A program made the position numbers and the translations under genes. The notes beneath the pieces are model-generated. The model did not search any database. It worked only from the letters and a program-made list of their open reading frames with translations, and was not told where the DNA came from. DNA of 64,000 nt, taken from positions 1 to 64,000 of the forward strand of contig NZ_FOFR01000002.1 of assembly GCF_900110955.1 (NCBI RefSeq), read 5' to 3'. This DNA comes from Lentzea xinjiangensis. Lineage in GTDB: Bacteria; Actinomycetota; Actinomycetes; Mycobacteriales; Pseudonocardiaceae. Shown in pieces: positions 1 to 9,217 of the stretch (its first letter is position 1; each line of letters starts with the position of its first letter).

Positions 1-164
<164 letters not shown>

Positions 165-222
165 GGATTGTGTGATCGCTCCAGACGGAATATGTCTGGC
201 AATCTGGTCTATCTACTCAAAG

Positions 223-245
223 GAATACCCCGACGAGGGGTATTC
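223..245 (-). other. rRNA leader hairpin
   Basis: A perfect 9-bp stem (GAATACCCC / GGGGTATTC) with a 5-nt loop lies about 60 nt before the 16S 5' end. A weaker stem-loop follows at 181-199 (CCAGAC / GTCTGG). This is the usual place for rRNA processing or antitermination hairpins. The exact role is inferred. Confidence 0.6.
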
Positions 246-270
246 ATATTACTGGCTGTGTTTCGGCACG

Positions 271-292
271 CTGTTGAGTTCTCAAAGAACAC
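271..292 (-). promoter_or_regulatory. rRNA leader boxA-like antitermination element
   Basis: On the minus strand this reads TGTTCTTTGAGAACTCAACA. A TTTGAGAACTCAACA block is widely conserved in actinobacterial rRNA leaders and contains a boxA-like core (TGTTCTTTGA). It sits between the most downstream promoter and the 16S gene, as expected for an Nus-dependent antitermination site. Confidence 0.6.
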
Positions 293-349
293 GCGCTCAC
301 CGGATCCAATCTCCGTTTCCGGAGAGTTTCACTCGGGGCTTGTGTTGAA

Positions 350-379
350 AGCTTAGCTCGTTCGTTTTTCGCTTGTCAA
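350..379 (-). promoter_or_regulatory. rrn promoter, proximal (P1)
   Basis: Minus-strand -35 TTGACA (374-379) and -10 TAAGCT (350-355) are separated by 18 bp. The sequence CCGATTTGACA around the -35 is repeated at the next promoter upstream. This is the last of four similar promoters before the 16S gene. Confidence 0.65.
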
Positions 380-446
380 ATCGGCCGTTTCGGCGTCTTC
401 GGCTCGGCGCAAACTCGCTTCGCATTCAGTTTTTGGCTTGGTTCAG

Positions 447-476
447 AAGTTATCTGAGAGGCTTTTCCGGTGTCAA
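447..476 (-). promoter_or_regulatory. rrn promoter P2
   Basis: Minus-strand TTGACA (471-476), an 18-bp spacer and TAACTT (447-452). It is about 97 bp from the proximal promoter and shares the CCGATTTGACA context with it. Confidence 0.65.
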
Positions 477-548
477 ATCGGGGTCTTTATCGGATCCCGG
501 ACAGCACGGTAGGCCGTTCATTCACTTCTGGGGGTTTGACGCCGCGAT

Positions 549-577
549 ACTTTACCCGGCCCGTTCAGCGGTGTCAA
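549..577 (-). promoter_or_regulatory. rrn promoter P3
   Basis: Minus-strand TTGACA (572-577), a 17-bp spacer and TAAAGT (549-554). It is the third of four regularly spaced promoter-like elements in the rrn upstream region. Confidence 0.6.
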
Positions 578-613
578 CCGCTCGTTCTGGGGGTCTCGCT
601 GGCGACTCGAAGT

Positions 614-642
614 AAGTTACTCACCGGGAGCGTCGAAGTCAA
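614..642 (-). promoter_or_regulatory. rrn promoter P4, distal
   Basis: Minus-strand TTGACT (637-642), a 17-bp spacer and TAACTT (614-619). The -35 element overlaps the stop codon (639-641) of the preceding same-strand gene, so this promoter begins inside that gene's 3' end. Four tandem promoters are typical of streptomycete-type rrn operons. Confidence 0.55.
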
Positions 643-3600
643 ATCGCCTGGTCAGCGGGCTGCTTGATCGGCACCGACGGGCTGGGGGCAGCCGGCTTGG
701 CGCCGATCGGACGCGGTCGCAGCCACAGGGAGATGGAACGCAGACCCTCCATCGCCTTCACGATCTGCTCCGGTGCGGCCGCCTGCCGGGTGGCCAGGGG
801 CACCAGGTCGTACCCCCAGACGCCGAACTCCTTCAGGACCGTCACCGGATCGTCACCGAAGTCGGCCGTCGAGGTCGCGGAGAACTCGAGGAACACGTGG
901 GGCCGGTCGCGGCGCAGCAGCCGGACGAGGCCGGCCAGCGCGCGATGTCCTCGTCCGGGGGTGTCGACCCGCACGACGGACAGCTTCATGCCCTGCACCA
1001 GGGGGATCTCTTCGAGCTCCTTGTCCAGGCGCACGGAGCGCACCCGAGCCACGTCGTCCCCGGCGTCCGCGGGCAGCGGCGACACCGACACGCCTCCGGT
1101 GAGTGTCGGGGACACCGCCAGCTCCCCCGAGCTCTCCCAGGCCGCGCCCTCGATCACGGTCAGGCGGCCGGCCACCGCGGCGGGCAGGTTCGCCGAGACG
1201 TTGTGCCTGAGCAAGGCGGCTGCCGAGGCGTCCGGCTCGACGGCGACGACCGCGCCCATCAGCCCGATCCGCGACAACACCCGCAGCGAGTGGTAGCCGA
1301 CGTACGCGCCGATGTCGAGGAAGATCCCGTCCGGCTCCAGCACCGAGTCGAGCAGCTCCGCCAGGTCCGGTTCCCACACGCCGTTGGACGACAACAGCGG
1401 AAGCATGAACGCGTCGTCGGAGGGCAGCCGCATCATGCCCGCGTCGCACAGCACCAACGAGGAACGCACCTCGGGAGCGTTGTCCGACACCTCGTGCTGA
1501 CGCACCACCACGCGACGCAACGCGTCCGCGGTCTGTTGTGCGTGGTTGGCCGCACGGATGGCGGCGTCCAGGCGCGAGTCGCGTTCGCGGAACACCTCGA
1601 CGACCTTGGACTCCAGGGTGTCGATCCGGTCCAGCGTCCGGTCCAGCGCCATCGTGAGCTTGTCGATCCGCTCGGCCAGCACGTCGGTCGTCTTCGCGCG
1701 CTTGGCCGCCTCCGCGACGACCGCGTCCTCGATGTCGCGCAGGCGCCGGCCCTGACCGGCCATGTCCGCGCGCACGCGCACGACGCCGTCGTCGACGCCG
1801 ACGAGCTGGTCGCCGAAGTGCGCCTGCCGCTGGGCGACCTGCTCGACCTCGGCCCGCAGCAGCTCCAGCTCACCGGCGCCGACGCCGGCCTTCAGCGCGT
1901 CCTGCCGGTTGACCAGCTCGGACACCGTGCGCTCGACCCCGTCGATCAGGGTGTGCAGCACCTGGCGCATGTGGTTGTCGTAGTGGTCGAGCGCCCGCAG
2001 CACGATCTTGCGCAACGCGGGTGCCATCGGCGTCCGGTGGGCGGTGTCTATGTTCGGCTGCCGCAGCAGGGCGTGCTTGGCCGACTGCAACGCGAGCATC
2101 GGGTCGACCTCGGGCTTGGGCTTCGGCCGGCGCGCCCGCCATCCCCGGTACGCGTGCTCGACGCGTTCGCGGAGGACCTCGCCGACCCGGGAGACCGACC
2201 GCACCGACAGCACGTGCTCGCGGGCGGCGGCACCCAGCGCAGCGGCCGTGGGCAGGTCATCGGCCAACGAGCGCAGCAACCGCGAAGCGGCCTGCACATC
2301 GGGTTCGGCGCCTTGGTGGCACGGCACGAGGACAGCCGTCTTGCCGAACAGCTCGGCCACGGCGCCGTGGTCGGAGGCCACGATGGGCACGCCTCGCACG
2401 GCCAGCTCGGCCAGGCGCAGCGCGATCCGGTCGTCGGCGCCGCCGCGGTGCAGCGACACCACGGCATCGGCGGTCAGGCACACGTCGTCGTCCTCGACCA
2501 ACGAGATCCGCTGGTCGGGGGCTGTCGCGAGGCGCAGCCGCTCGGCGGCCTCCGGGTGCTCGAACGCACCGGACACCGCGATCTTCAGCTCGACGTCCGC
2601 GCGGTCGGGGAACGCGCTCAAGAACGCCGACACCGCGCCCAGCACGTTGCCGGGACGATCCAGCGCGTGGTCGGCGATGGCCGCGAACACCACCACGTCA
2701 CCAGACTCGTGCTCACGCGGACCGGCGTCGTGCACCGGCACGGGCACCACGCGCACGATGGGTCCGCCGATGCGTTCCGCGGCGGCACGTGACACGTCAG
2801 AGGACAGCCAGAGCTCGTTCACGCCCGCGCGGTCGTCCGCAGCGGAGGCGTCCAACGCGACCTCGACGACGAACCGGCCGGAAGGCACCTCATCAGCCGG
2901 AGATGTGCGCACGACCACGGGATAACCGGCGGACGTCGACACCGGCAGCCCGGACGCGCGCGCGGCGGCGAGCATCAGCTCCGACAGCCGGCCCGACCCC
3001 ACGATGGACACACCGAGCTGGTCGAGCAGCGCGGGCTCTTCCGAACGGGGCTGCGGCACGGCCGGCGCGGGCAGCCGCCCCGACGCGACGCCGACACCGG
3101 CACACCACTCACGCCAGGCGTCGGCATCCGCGCCGAACGGCGCGGGGAACTGCTGCTGCAACGACGCATCGGCCCGCCACACGGCATCGGCCCAGCGCGT
3201 GCCGCCGTTCTCGGTCGGCTCGCACGCCCAGATGAGGAACCCGCCACCACCGTCCTCGCCGAACGCCGGCGGTGGAGTCGGCTCGCAGGCGCGGTAGTCG
3301 GCGCGCAGCTCGGACGGGATCAGCGTGCCGTCGATGAGCGCGTCGAACCGGTACGGCACCGGTGCCGCGGTCCACCCGCTGCGCACCAGCTCGGCGCGGT
3401 AGGCGCTGCACAGTTCGGCGATCTCCGGGTGCTCCGACAGCAGCACGCGCGGCCGTTCCGCGAAGTCGGCGGACAGCAGCCACGGCCGGCGCGGGTCGAA
3501 CCCGCGGAAGTGCACCGTCAGCAGGTCTTGGCCGACGACGGCGAGCGTCCCGGACTCGGTGCGGTGCAACGGCCGGTCCGCCGCGTTCCAGACGGACAAC

Positions 3601-4178
3601 CCGAGCCGTGCGTCACGCACGACGTGATGCGGCACGATCGCCGGCATGGCCAGGGAGTCCAGGTAGGGCTCGGCGCCCTTCGCGACCGCGATGAACCCGG
3701 GGTCGAACGCGCCCAGCTCGTGCAGCTCGGCCGGTCCCGGTTGCAGCCCGTCGGACGGCAACGGCCGCAACGTGCGCGGCAGCAGCACGACCGGCGCGGT
3801 GCGCAGCGCCTCCAGCACGAGCTTCGTGAGCGAGCCGAACACCTGCACCCACGGGTCGAGGTACAGCACGGGCATGCCCTGCGACAGCAGGGCCTCCAGC
3901 AGCCGCGGCAGCATCGCGGCCTTCAGCCCGTCGGCGTCCAGCGACGTCGCGAGCACGTGCAGCTCGTCCTCGGGCACGCCGATCTCCGCCGGCGTGATGA
4001 GCCCCGGTCCGGCGTGCTCCGAGTGCGCGTCGACGACCAGCGCGACGAACCGGCCCTCGGGGTGTTCCGCGAGGAACGAGCCGGACAGGACCTTGACCGC
4101 GGGCAGCTCCGCCGCCGTGGCGACCGTGCACGCGCAGATCGCCGGCTGGAACTCGGGTACCTCTGTCACGGAGAGCAA
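639..4178 (-). CDS. Glycosyltransferase-FkbM methyltransferase fusion with coiled coil
   Basis: This 1179-residue protein is probably a polysaccharide or glycan modification enzyme. The N-terminal third is unrecognised. Residues of about 380-660 look like the C-terminal lobe of a GT4-type glycosyltransferase, with a DRIALRLAELAVRGVPIVAS stretch before a conserved acidic site. Residues of about 720-900 are heptad-rich and probably coiled coil. Residues of about 905-1140 match FkbM-type SAM methyltransferases (FLDIGAYVGYHSLRVLS, then VVAVEPD). The TTG start at 4178 has a GAGG about 8 nt upstream; a GTG at 4169 is an alternative. It begins 10 bp after glnA2 on the same strand, so the two may be co-transcribed. 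The acceptor substrate is unknown. Confidence 0.72.
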   Translation of the reverse strand: MLSVTEVPEFQPAICACTVATAAELPAVKVLSGSFLAEHPEGRFVALVVDAHSEHAGPGLITPAEIGVPEDELHVLATSLDADGLKAAMLPRLLEALLSQGMPVLYLDPWVQVFGSLTKLVLEALRTAPVVLLPRTLRPLPSDGLQPGPAELHELGAFDPGFIAVAKGAEPYLDSLAMPAIVPHHVVRDARLGLSVWNAADRPLHRTESGTLAVVGQDLLTVHFRGFDPRRPWLLSADFAERPRVLLSEHPEIAELCSAYRAELVRSGWTAAPVPYRFDALIDGTLIPSELRADYRACEPTPPPAFGEDGGGGFLIWACEPTENGGTRWADAVWRADASLQQQFPAPFGADADAWREWCAGVGVASGRLPAPAVPQPRSEEPALLDQLGVSIVGSGRLSELMLAAARASGLPVSTSAGYPVVVRTSPADEVPSGRFVVEVALDASAADDRAGVNELWLSSDVSRAAAERIGGPIVRVVPVPVHDAGPREHESGDVVVFAAIADHALDRPGNVLGAVSAFLSAFPDRADVELKIAVSGAFEHPEAAERLRLATAPDQRISLVEDDDVCLTADAVVSLHRGGADDRIALRLAELAVRGVPIVASDHGAVAELFGKTAVLVPCHQGAEPDVQAASRLLRSLADDLPTAAALGAAAREHVLSVRSVSRVGEVLRERVEHAYRGWRARRPKPKPEVDPMLALQSAKHALLRQPNIDTAHRTPMAPALRKIVLRALDHYDNHMRQVLHTLIDGVERTVSELVNRQDALKAGVGAGELELLRAEVEQVAQRQAHFGDQLVGVDDGVVRVRADMAGQGRRLRDIEDAVVAEAAKRAKTTDVLAERIDKLTMALDRTLDRIDTLESKVVEVFRERDSRLDAAIRAANHAQQTADALRRVVVRQHEVSDNAPEVRSSLVLCDAGMMRLPSDDAFMLPLLSSNGVWEPDLAELLDSVLEPDGIFLDIGAYVGYHSLRVLSRIGLMGAVVAVEPDASAAALLRHNVSANLPAAVAGRLTVIEGAAWESSGELAVSPTLTGGVSVSPLPADAGDDVARVRSVRLDKELEEIPLVQGMKLSVVRVDTPGRGHRALAGLVRLLRRDRPHVFLEFSATSTADFGDDPVTVLKEFGVWGYDLVPLATRQAAAPEQIVKAMEGLRSISLWLRPRPIGAKPAAPSPSVPIKQPADQAI

Positions 4179-4188
4179 CGTATCGGCC

Positions 4189-5532
4189 TCACAGCACCGG
4201 AAGAAGTGTGCGCAACTCGTACGGGGTGACGCTTCGGCGGTACGCGTCCCACTCCGTCCGCTTGTTGCGCAGGAAGAAGTCGTAGACGTGCTCGCCCAGC
4301 GCCTCGGGGAGCAGCTCCGAGTTCTCCATCTCGGTGAGCGCCTCGCCGAGGTTCTGCGGCAGGTTCGCGTAGCCGGCGGCGCGCCTCTCCCGGTCCGTCA
4401 GCGACCACACGTCGTCCTCGGCGGGCGGCGGCAGCTCGTAGCCCTTCTCGATGCCCCGCAGGCCGGCGGCCAGGATCACCGAGTAGGCGAGGTAGGGGTT
4501 GCAGGCGGAGTCCAGCGACCGGACCTCGACGCGGCGCGACGACGACTTGCCGGGTGAGTACATCGGCACGCGGACCAGCGCGGAGCGGTTCGCGTGACCC
4601 CAGCACACGGCCGTGGGCGCCTCACCGCCGACGATCAGCCGCTTGTACGAGTTGACCCACTGGTTCGTGACGCCGGAGATCTCGCGCGCGTGCTTGAGGA
4701 TGCCCGCGACGAACTGCTTGCCGATGTCGGAGAGCTGGAACGGGTCTTCTTCGTCGTAGAAGGCGTTGCGGTCGCCCTCGAACAGCGAGAAGTGCGTGTG
4801 CATGCCGGAGCCGGGCTGGTCCGAGAACGGCTTGGGCATGAACGAGGCGCGCACGCCCTGCGTGATCGCGACCTCCTTCACCACGTACCGGAACGTCATG
4901 ACGTTGTCGGCCATGGTCAGAGCGTCGGCGTAGCGCAGGTCGATCTCCTGCTGGCCGGGCGCGCCCTCGTGGTGGCTGAACTCGACGGAGATGCCCATCG
5001 CCTCCAGCGCCTCGATGGCGTGGCGGCGGAAGTGCGTGGCGGTCTCGTGCGAGGTCTGGTCGAAGAACCCGCCGTTGTCCGCGGGGACCGGCTCGCTGCC
5101 GTCCGCCGGCAGGTCCTTGAGCAGGAAGAACTCGATCTCGGGGTGGACGTAGCAGGTGAACCCCGCCTCGCTCGCCCTCGACAGCGTGCGGCGCAGCACG
5201 TGGCGCGGGTCGGCCCACGACGGGGAGCCGTCCGGCATGGTGATGTCGCAGAACATGCGCGCGGAGTAGTTCGTGCCCTCCGGCGTCTGCCAGGGCAGCA
5301 CCTGGAAGGTGGCGGGGTCCGGCTTCGCGACCATGTCCGACTCGTAGACGCGGGCGAAGCCCTCGATCGCTGAGCCGTCGAACCCGATGCCCTCGCTGAA
5401 GGCGCCTTCGAGCTCGGCCGGGGCGACCGCCACGGACTTCAAGAAGCCCAGGACGTCGGTGAACCAGAGCCGGACGAACCGGATGTCGCGTTCCTCGAGG
5501 GTGCGGAGCACGAACTCCTGCTGGCGGTCCAT
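4189..5532 (-). CDS. glnA2: Glutamine synthetase-family protein GlnA2
   Basis: The 447-residue product matches the type I glutamine synthetase fold. It has an N-terminal beta-grasp domain (RFVRLWFTDVLGFLKSVAVA), the GFDGSAIEGF loop, the metal-binding VHPEIEFFLL segment, the GSGMHTHFSL ATP/ammonia loop and the RVEVRSLD arginine region. Length and order fit mycobacterial GlnA2 rather than GlnA1. In streptomycetes some members of this group are gamma-glutamylpolyamine synthetases, so classical glutamine synthesis is likely but unproven. The ATG at 5532 gives the family N terminus MDRQQEFVL; the open frame extends 24 codons further upstream. It is divergent from lprG 41 bp away. As in M. tuberculosis, Hip1-like hydrolases and panB lie nearby. 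Confidence 0.9.
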   Translation of the reverse strand: MDRQQEFVLRTLEERDIRFVRLWFTDVLGFLKSVAVAPAELEGAFSEGIGFDGSAIEGFARVYESDMVAKPDPATFQVLPWQTPEGTNYSARMFCDITMPDGSPSWADPRHVLRRTLSRASEAGFTCYVHPEIEFFLLKDLPADGSEPVPADNGGFFDQTSHETATHFRRHAIEALEAMGISVEFSHHEGAPGQQEIDLRYADALTMADNVMTFRYVVKEVAITQGVRASFMPKPFSDQPGSGMHTHFSLFEGDRNAFYDEEDPFQLSDIGKQFVAGILKHAREISGVTNQWVNSYKRLIVGGEAPTAVCWGHANRSALVRVPMYSPGKSSSRRVEVRSLDSACNPYLAYSVILAAGLRGIEKGYELPPPAEDDVWSLTDRERRAAGYANLPQNLGEALTEMENSELLPEALGEHVYDFFLRNKRTEWDAYRRSVTPYELRTLLPVL

Positions 5533-5573
5533 AGGGCGCAGCTTAAGGGCTCCGGACTCTCTACGATCAACGC

Positions 5574-6209
5574 ATGTCCGCCCGTTGGTTGTCGGTTTGC
5601 GCACTCGCCCTGCTCACGAGCTGCACGTCCGGGGGAGATCTCCCCGATGGTGCGACTTTGCTCTCCAAGTCGGCCGAGTCGATGCGCTCGGTCAAGACCG
5701 TTCACTTCACCATCAAGGTCGATGGCGAGCTGCCGGACGTGCCGGTGAAGGACGCCGACGGCGACCTCACGGCCACGGGTGAGTCGAAGGGCACCGCGAA
5801 GGTCACCTTCGGCGGGCAGCTGCTGTCCGTCGAGTACGTGCTGACCGGCGGGAACCTGCACTTCAAGGGCCCGACCGGCGGGTACACCACGCTGCCGGCG
5901 GCGTTCGCGGGCCAGGTCTACGACCCGTCGGCGATCCTGAACCCCGACAAGGGCGTGGCGAAGGTCCTGGCCAGCGCGAAGGACGCCAGGACCAAGTCCT
6001 CGGGCGACGTGTCGGTGGTCGAGGCGACGGTGCCGGGGGACGTGGCGGCCGGGCTGGTGCCGGGCATCTCCGCGGACGTGAAGTCGACGTTCTCGATCGG
6101 CGGGGACGACAAGCTCAAGAGCGCGCTGTTCGAGCTGCCCGGCGGGCAGAAGGTCGACATCGGGCTGACCGACCTCGACAAGCCCGTCACGGTCACGGCG
6201 CCGGCGTAG
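5574..6209 (+). CDS. lprG: LprG/LppX-family lipoprotein
   Basis: A 211-residue lipoprotein. A short signal peptide ends in the lipobox LLTSC, and the rest matches the LppX/LprA/LprF/LprG fold, a half-barrel that holds acylated lipids. In mycobacteria LprG works with the MFS protein P55 to move triacylglycerol and glycolipids to the outer envelope. The P55-like gene follows here after 15 bp, which preserves that operon. The ATG at 5574 is the first in frame and leads directly into the signal peptide. Confidence 0.88.
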   Translation: MSARWLSVCALALLTSCTSGGDLPDGATLLSKSAESMRSVKTVHFTIKVDGELPDVPVKDADGDLTATGESKGTAKVTFGGQLLSVEYVLTGGNLHFKGPTGGYTTLPAAFAGQVYDPSAILNPDKGVAKVLASAKDARTKSSGDVSVVEATVPGDVAAGLVPGISADVKSTFSIGGDDKLKSALFELPGGQKVDIGLTDLDKPVTVTAPA

Positions 6210-6224
6210 CGCGGCCCGCGACCG

Positions 6225-7739
6225 ATGCGGAAAGTCGCTCTCGCCGCGTCCGGCGCGGCGGTGCTGCTGGGGGCGCTCGACGCGTACGTCGTCGTCGGCG
6301 TCCTCACGGACATGGTGCGCGATCTCGGCATCGCGGTGAACCAGCTCGAGCAGGCGACGCCGATCGTCACCGGGTACCTGCTCGGGTACGTGGCCGGCAT
6401 GCCGCTGCTCGGGCAGCTCTCGGACCGGCTGGGGCGGCGGTTCGTGCTCCAGGTGTCGCTGCTCGGCTTCCTGGTGGGCTCGGTGGTCACGGCCCTGGCC
6501 GCCGACGTGCCGGTGCTCGTGCTGGGACGCGTGGTGCAGGGCCTGGCCGGCGGCGCGTTGCTGCCGGTGACGATGGCGCTGGTCGCCGACCTGTGGGAGG
6601 AGCACCGGCGGTCCACCGCGCTCGGGACGGTCGGTGCCGCACAGGAGCTGGGCTCCGTCCTCGGCACGCTGTACGGCATCGGCGTGGCGACGTTGTTCAA
6701 CGCGTTGCCGTTGTTCGAGGCGTGGGAGCCGCAGAGCTGGCGGTGGGTATTCTGGGTGAACGTCCCGTTGGCGGTGATCGCGATGGTGATCGTGCAACGG
6801 ACCGTGCCCAACACACGGCGTGAAGTGCGCGTCGACGTCGTGGGTGGGGTGTTGCTCGCGTTGGCGTTGTCGCTGCTGGTGGCGGCGCTTTACAACCCGA
6901 AGCCCGCCGAGTCCGTGCTGCCGTCGTGGGGCTGGCCGGTCCTGGCCGCCGCTTTCGCGGTTCTCGTGGCGTTCTTCGCGTGGGAACGCCGGGCCGCCGT
7001 GAAGCTGATCGACCCCGAAGGCGTGCGCTGGCGGCCGTTCTGGGCGGTGCTCGGGGTGTCGCTCGCCGCCGGTGCGGCGCTGATGGTGACGCTCGTGGAC
7101 GTGGAGCTGTTCGCGCAGACGGTGTTGCGCCGGGACTCCGCGGCCGCGGCGACCCTGCTCACGAGGTTCCTGGTCGCGTTGCCGATCGGTGCCGTGCTGG
7201 GCGGGTTCCTGGCCGCACGCGCCGGAGACCGCTGGGTGACGTTCGGCGGGCTTGCGATCGCCTCGGTGTCGTACGTGTTCATCGCTCAATGGCCGGCGGA
7301 TGTCAGCGGCTGGGTGCTCACGCGTGACCTGGCCATCGCCGGATTCGGGCTGGGACTGGTCATCGCGCCGTTGTCCGGTGCCGTGCTGCGCGTCGTGCCC
7401 GCCGTGCGGCACGGTGTGGCGTCGGCGTTCGTCGTCGTCGCGCGCATGACGGGCATGCTCGTCGGCGTGGCGGCGTTGTCCGCGTGGGGACTCCACCGCT
7501 TCCGCGAGCTCACGGCAGGCCTGAACACGCCGCTGCCGTTCGGCGTCGACAAGGCCGAGTTCGACCGGCAGATGGCCGCCTACCAGCGCGGGCTCACCGA
7601 GGCGCTGCTCACCGAGTACCACGAGATCTTCCTGATCACGGCGGTGATCTGCGCGCTCGGAGCGCTGGGCTCCCTCCTGCTGCCGGCTCGGCGTCAGCAG
7701 ACCGAGTCCACCTCCGGCAGTCTCAGGTCCACCAGGTAG
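6225..7739 (+). CDS. MFS transporter, P55 (Rv1410c) type
   Basis: A 504-residue multi-pass membrane protein with many hydrophobic segments, consistent with 14 helices. The MFS signature [16 protein letters not shown] lies between TM2 and TM3, and the helix-1 motif [12 protein letters not shown] is typical of drug:H+ antiporters. Partnership with lprG points to the lipid-export function of mycobacterial P55 rather than a simple drug pump. Its 3' end overlaps the convergent hydrolase gene by 46 bp. Confidence 0.87.
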   Translation: MRKVALAASGAAVLLGALDAYVVVGVLTDMVRDLGIAVNQLEQATPIVTGYLLGYVAGMPLLGQLSDRLGRRFVLQVSLLGFLVGSVVTALAADVPVLVLGRVVQGLAGGALLPVTMALVADLWEEHRRSTALGTVGAAQELGSVLGTLYGIGVATLFNALPLFEAWEPQSWRWVFWVNVPLAVIAMVIVQRTVPNTRREVRVDVVGGVLLALALSLLVAALYNPKPAESVLPSWGWPVLAAAFAVLVAFFAWERRAAVKLIDPEGVRWRPFWAVLGVSLAAGAALMVTLVDVELFAQTVLRRDSAAAATLLTRFLVALPIGAVLGGFLAARAGDRWVTFGGLAIASVSYVFIAQWPADVSGWVLTRDLAIAGFGLGLVIAPLSGAVLRVVPAVRHGVASAFVVVARMTGMLVGVAALSAWGLHRFRELTAGLNTPLPFGVDKAEFDRQMAAYQRGLTEALLTEYHEIFLITAVICALGALGSLLLPARRQQTESTSGSLRSTR

Positions 7740-9217
7740 TTCGTGCCCACACCGTCCACACAGCCGATGCCGGCCAGGAACGCCGTGTGCTGGTTTCCGT
7801 TGTACGTCAGCAAACGCGCGCCCAGTGCCGCCGCGAGGTCCACGCCGGACTGGTACGGCGTGGCCGGGTCGCCGGTCGTCGAGATCACCAGCACCTGCGG
7901 CAGCCCGGTCACGTTCGGCGGGTGCGGCTCCGACGTGTGCGGCGCCGGCCAGAACGCGCACGGGCCGAGCGCGGTCTCGTCGCCGGGGACCGTGTCGTTG
8001 CCCAGGATTTCCAACAGCCTCCGACGGTTGGACTCCAGGGTGGCGCGGTCCTTGACCGGTGGTTCGTCGACGCAGCGGATCGCCACGAACGCGTCCTGGA
8101 TGCGGCTGTAGGTGCCGTCCGCGGCGCGGCCGAGGTACTGGTCGGCGAGTTGCAGCAGCGTGGTGCCCTTGTTCTGGCGCAGCTCCTGCAGCCCCTTGAG
8201 CGCGGTCTCCCACAGCCGGTCGGTGTACATCGCCTGGATGATCGCGGTGTTCGCGTCCGAGTGGGACAGCTTGCGGTCGCCGACCTGCACCGGGGTCTTC
8301 TTGAGCGGCTCGATCATCTGCCGGAACTTGGTCTCCGCGGCGGCCGTGTCCGTGCCGATGGGACAGTCGCGCTGGGCGCACCAGGTCGCGAACCGCTGGA
8401 ACGACTCCTCGAAGCCCTGCGCCTGACGTGCTGACGCGGCCACCTTGTCGCCGTCGACGTCCACTGCGCCGTCGAGCACCATCGCGCGCACGTTGCGAGG
8501 GAACATCTCGGCGTACAACGTGCCGATGCGCGTGCCGTAGGAGTAGCCGAGGTAGCTCAGCTTCTTCTCCCCCAGCGCGGCGCGCAGCACGTCGACGTCC
8601 CGCACGACGTCCCGTGTGCCGACGTTGCGCAGCAGGTCGATGCCGCTGCGTTCGGCGCACTTCTCGACGAAGAACCTGTTCTCGGTCTCCACGGCGTTCG
8701 CGGTCTCGCCCTTGGGGCGCAGCCGCTGCGCGTCGCGTTCGGCGTCGGTCAGGCACTGCACGCGGGGCTGGCTCGCCCCGACACCGCGCGGGTCGAAGCC
8801 GACCACGTCGAACCGCTTGCTGACCGGGTTGTTCGGCTGCATGTTCGCGACGTGCGCCATGCCCGAACCACCGGGACCACCCGGGTTCAGCACCAGCGAG
8901 CCGACCCGGCGCCCCTGCTCGGTGGCGGGCCTGCGGAGGAGCCCGACCGTGATCGTCCCGATGTCCGGCTTCTCGTAGTCGAGCGGAACCTGCAGGCGCG
9001 CGCACTGGATGCCCTCGCGCTCGAACAGGTTCTTGCTCTTCGCATCGGTCGCGTAGGGCTGGCATCTGCCCCACGACAACGTTTGCGCGTAGAAGCGCTC
9101 AACACCCTTGCGCGCAGCGACGGGCGTGCCGTCGATGCGCGCGTAGGACGTGGACGTGCCGAGCACGACGATCAAGGCGAACAGGGCCGCGGTGACTCGG
9201 GATCGCCTCTTCGTCAT
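7694..9217 (-). CDS. Secreted TAP-like serine hydrolase (Hip1/CaeA paralogue)
   Basis: A 507-residue alpha/beta hydrolase of the tripeptidyl-aminopeptidase-like (TAP) group. It has a signal peptide but no lipobox ([16 protein letters not shown]), the oxyanion motif [10 protein letters not shown] and the nucleophile elbow GYSYG with Ser226. A C-terminal TTGDPATPY carries the acidic residue, and GNQHTAF carries the histidine. Its ATG at 9217 overlaps the upstream paralogue's stop codon (TAATG), so translation is coupled. Family members such as mycobacterial Hip1 cleave cell-envelope proteins. The substrate here is unknown. Confidence 0.85.
   Translation of the reverse strand: MTKRRSRVTAALFALIVVLGTSTSYARIDGTPVAARKGVERFYAQTLSWGRCQPYATDAKSKNLFEREGIQCARLQVPLDYEKPDIGTITVGLLRRPATEQGRRVGSLVLNPGGPGGSGMAHVANMQPNNPVSKRFDVVGFDPRGVGASQPRVQCLTDAERDAQRLRPKGETANAVETENRFFVEKCAERSGIDLLRNVGTRDVVRDVDVLRAALGEKKLSYLGYSYGTRIGTLYAEMFPRNVRAMVLDGAVDVDGDKVAASARQAQGFEESFQRFATWCAQRDCPIGTDTAAAETKFRQMIEPLKKTPVQVGDRKLSHSDANTAIIQAMYTDRLWETALKGLQELRQNKGTTLLQLADQYLGRAADGTYSRIQDAFVAIRCVDEPPVKDRATLESNRRRLLEILGNDTVPGDETALGPCAFWPAPHTSEPHPPNVTGLPQVLVISTTGDPATPYQSGVDLAAALGARLLTYNGNQHTAFLAGIGCVDGVGTNYLVDLRLPEVDSVC

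Noticed and set aside
897..2792. Plus-strand frame of about 630 codons opposite the FkbM fusion gene
   Set aside because: Composition is Gln/His/Arg/Val repeats with no motif and the opposite strand encodes recognisable domains.
5439..9074. Very long minus-strand open frame of about 1200 codons
   Set aside because: It runs antisense to lprG and P55 and shadows two true minus-strand genes; composition is arginine/histidine/proline-rich without any domain, typical of GC-rich shadow frames.
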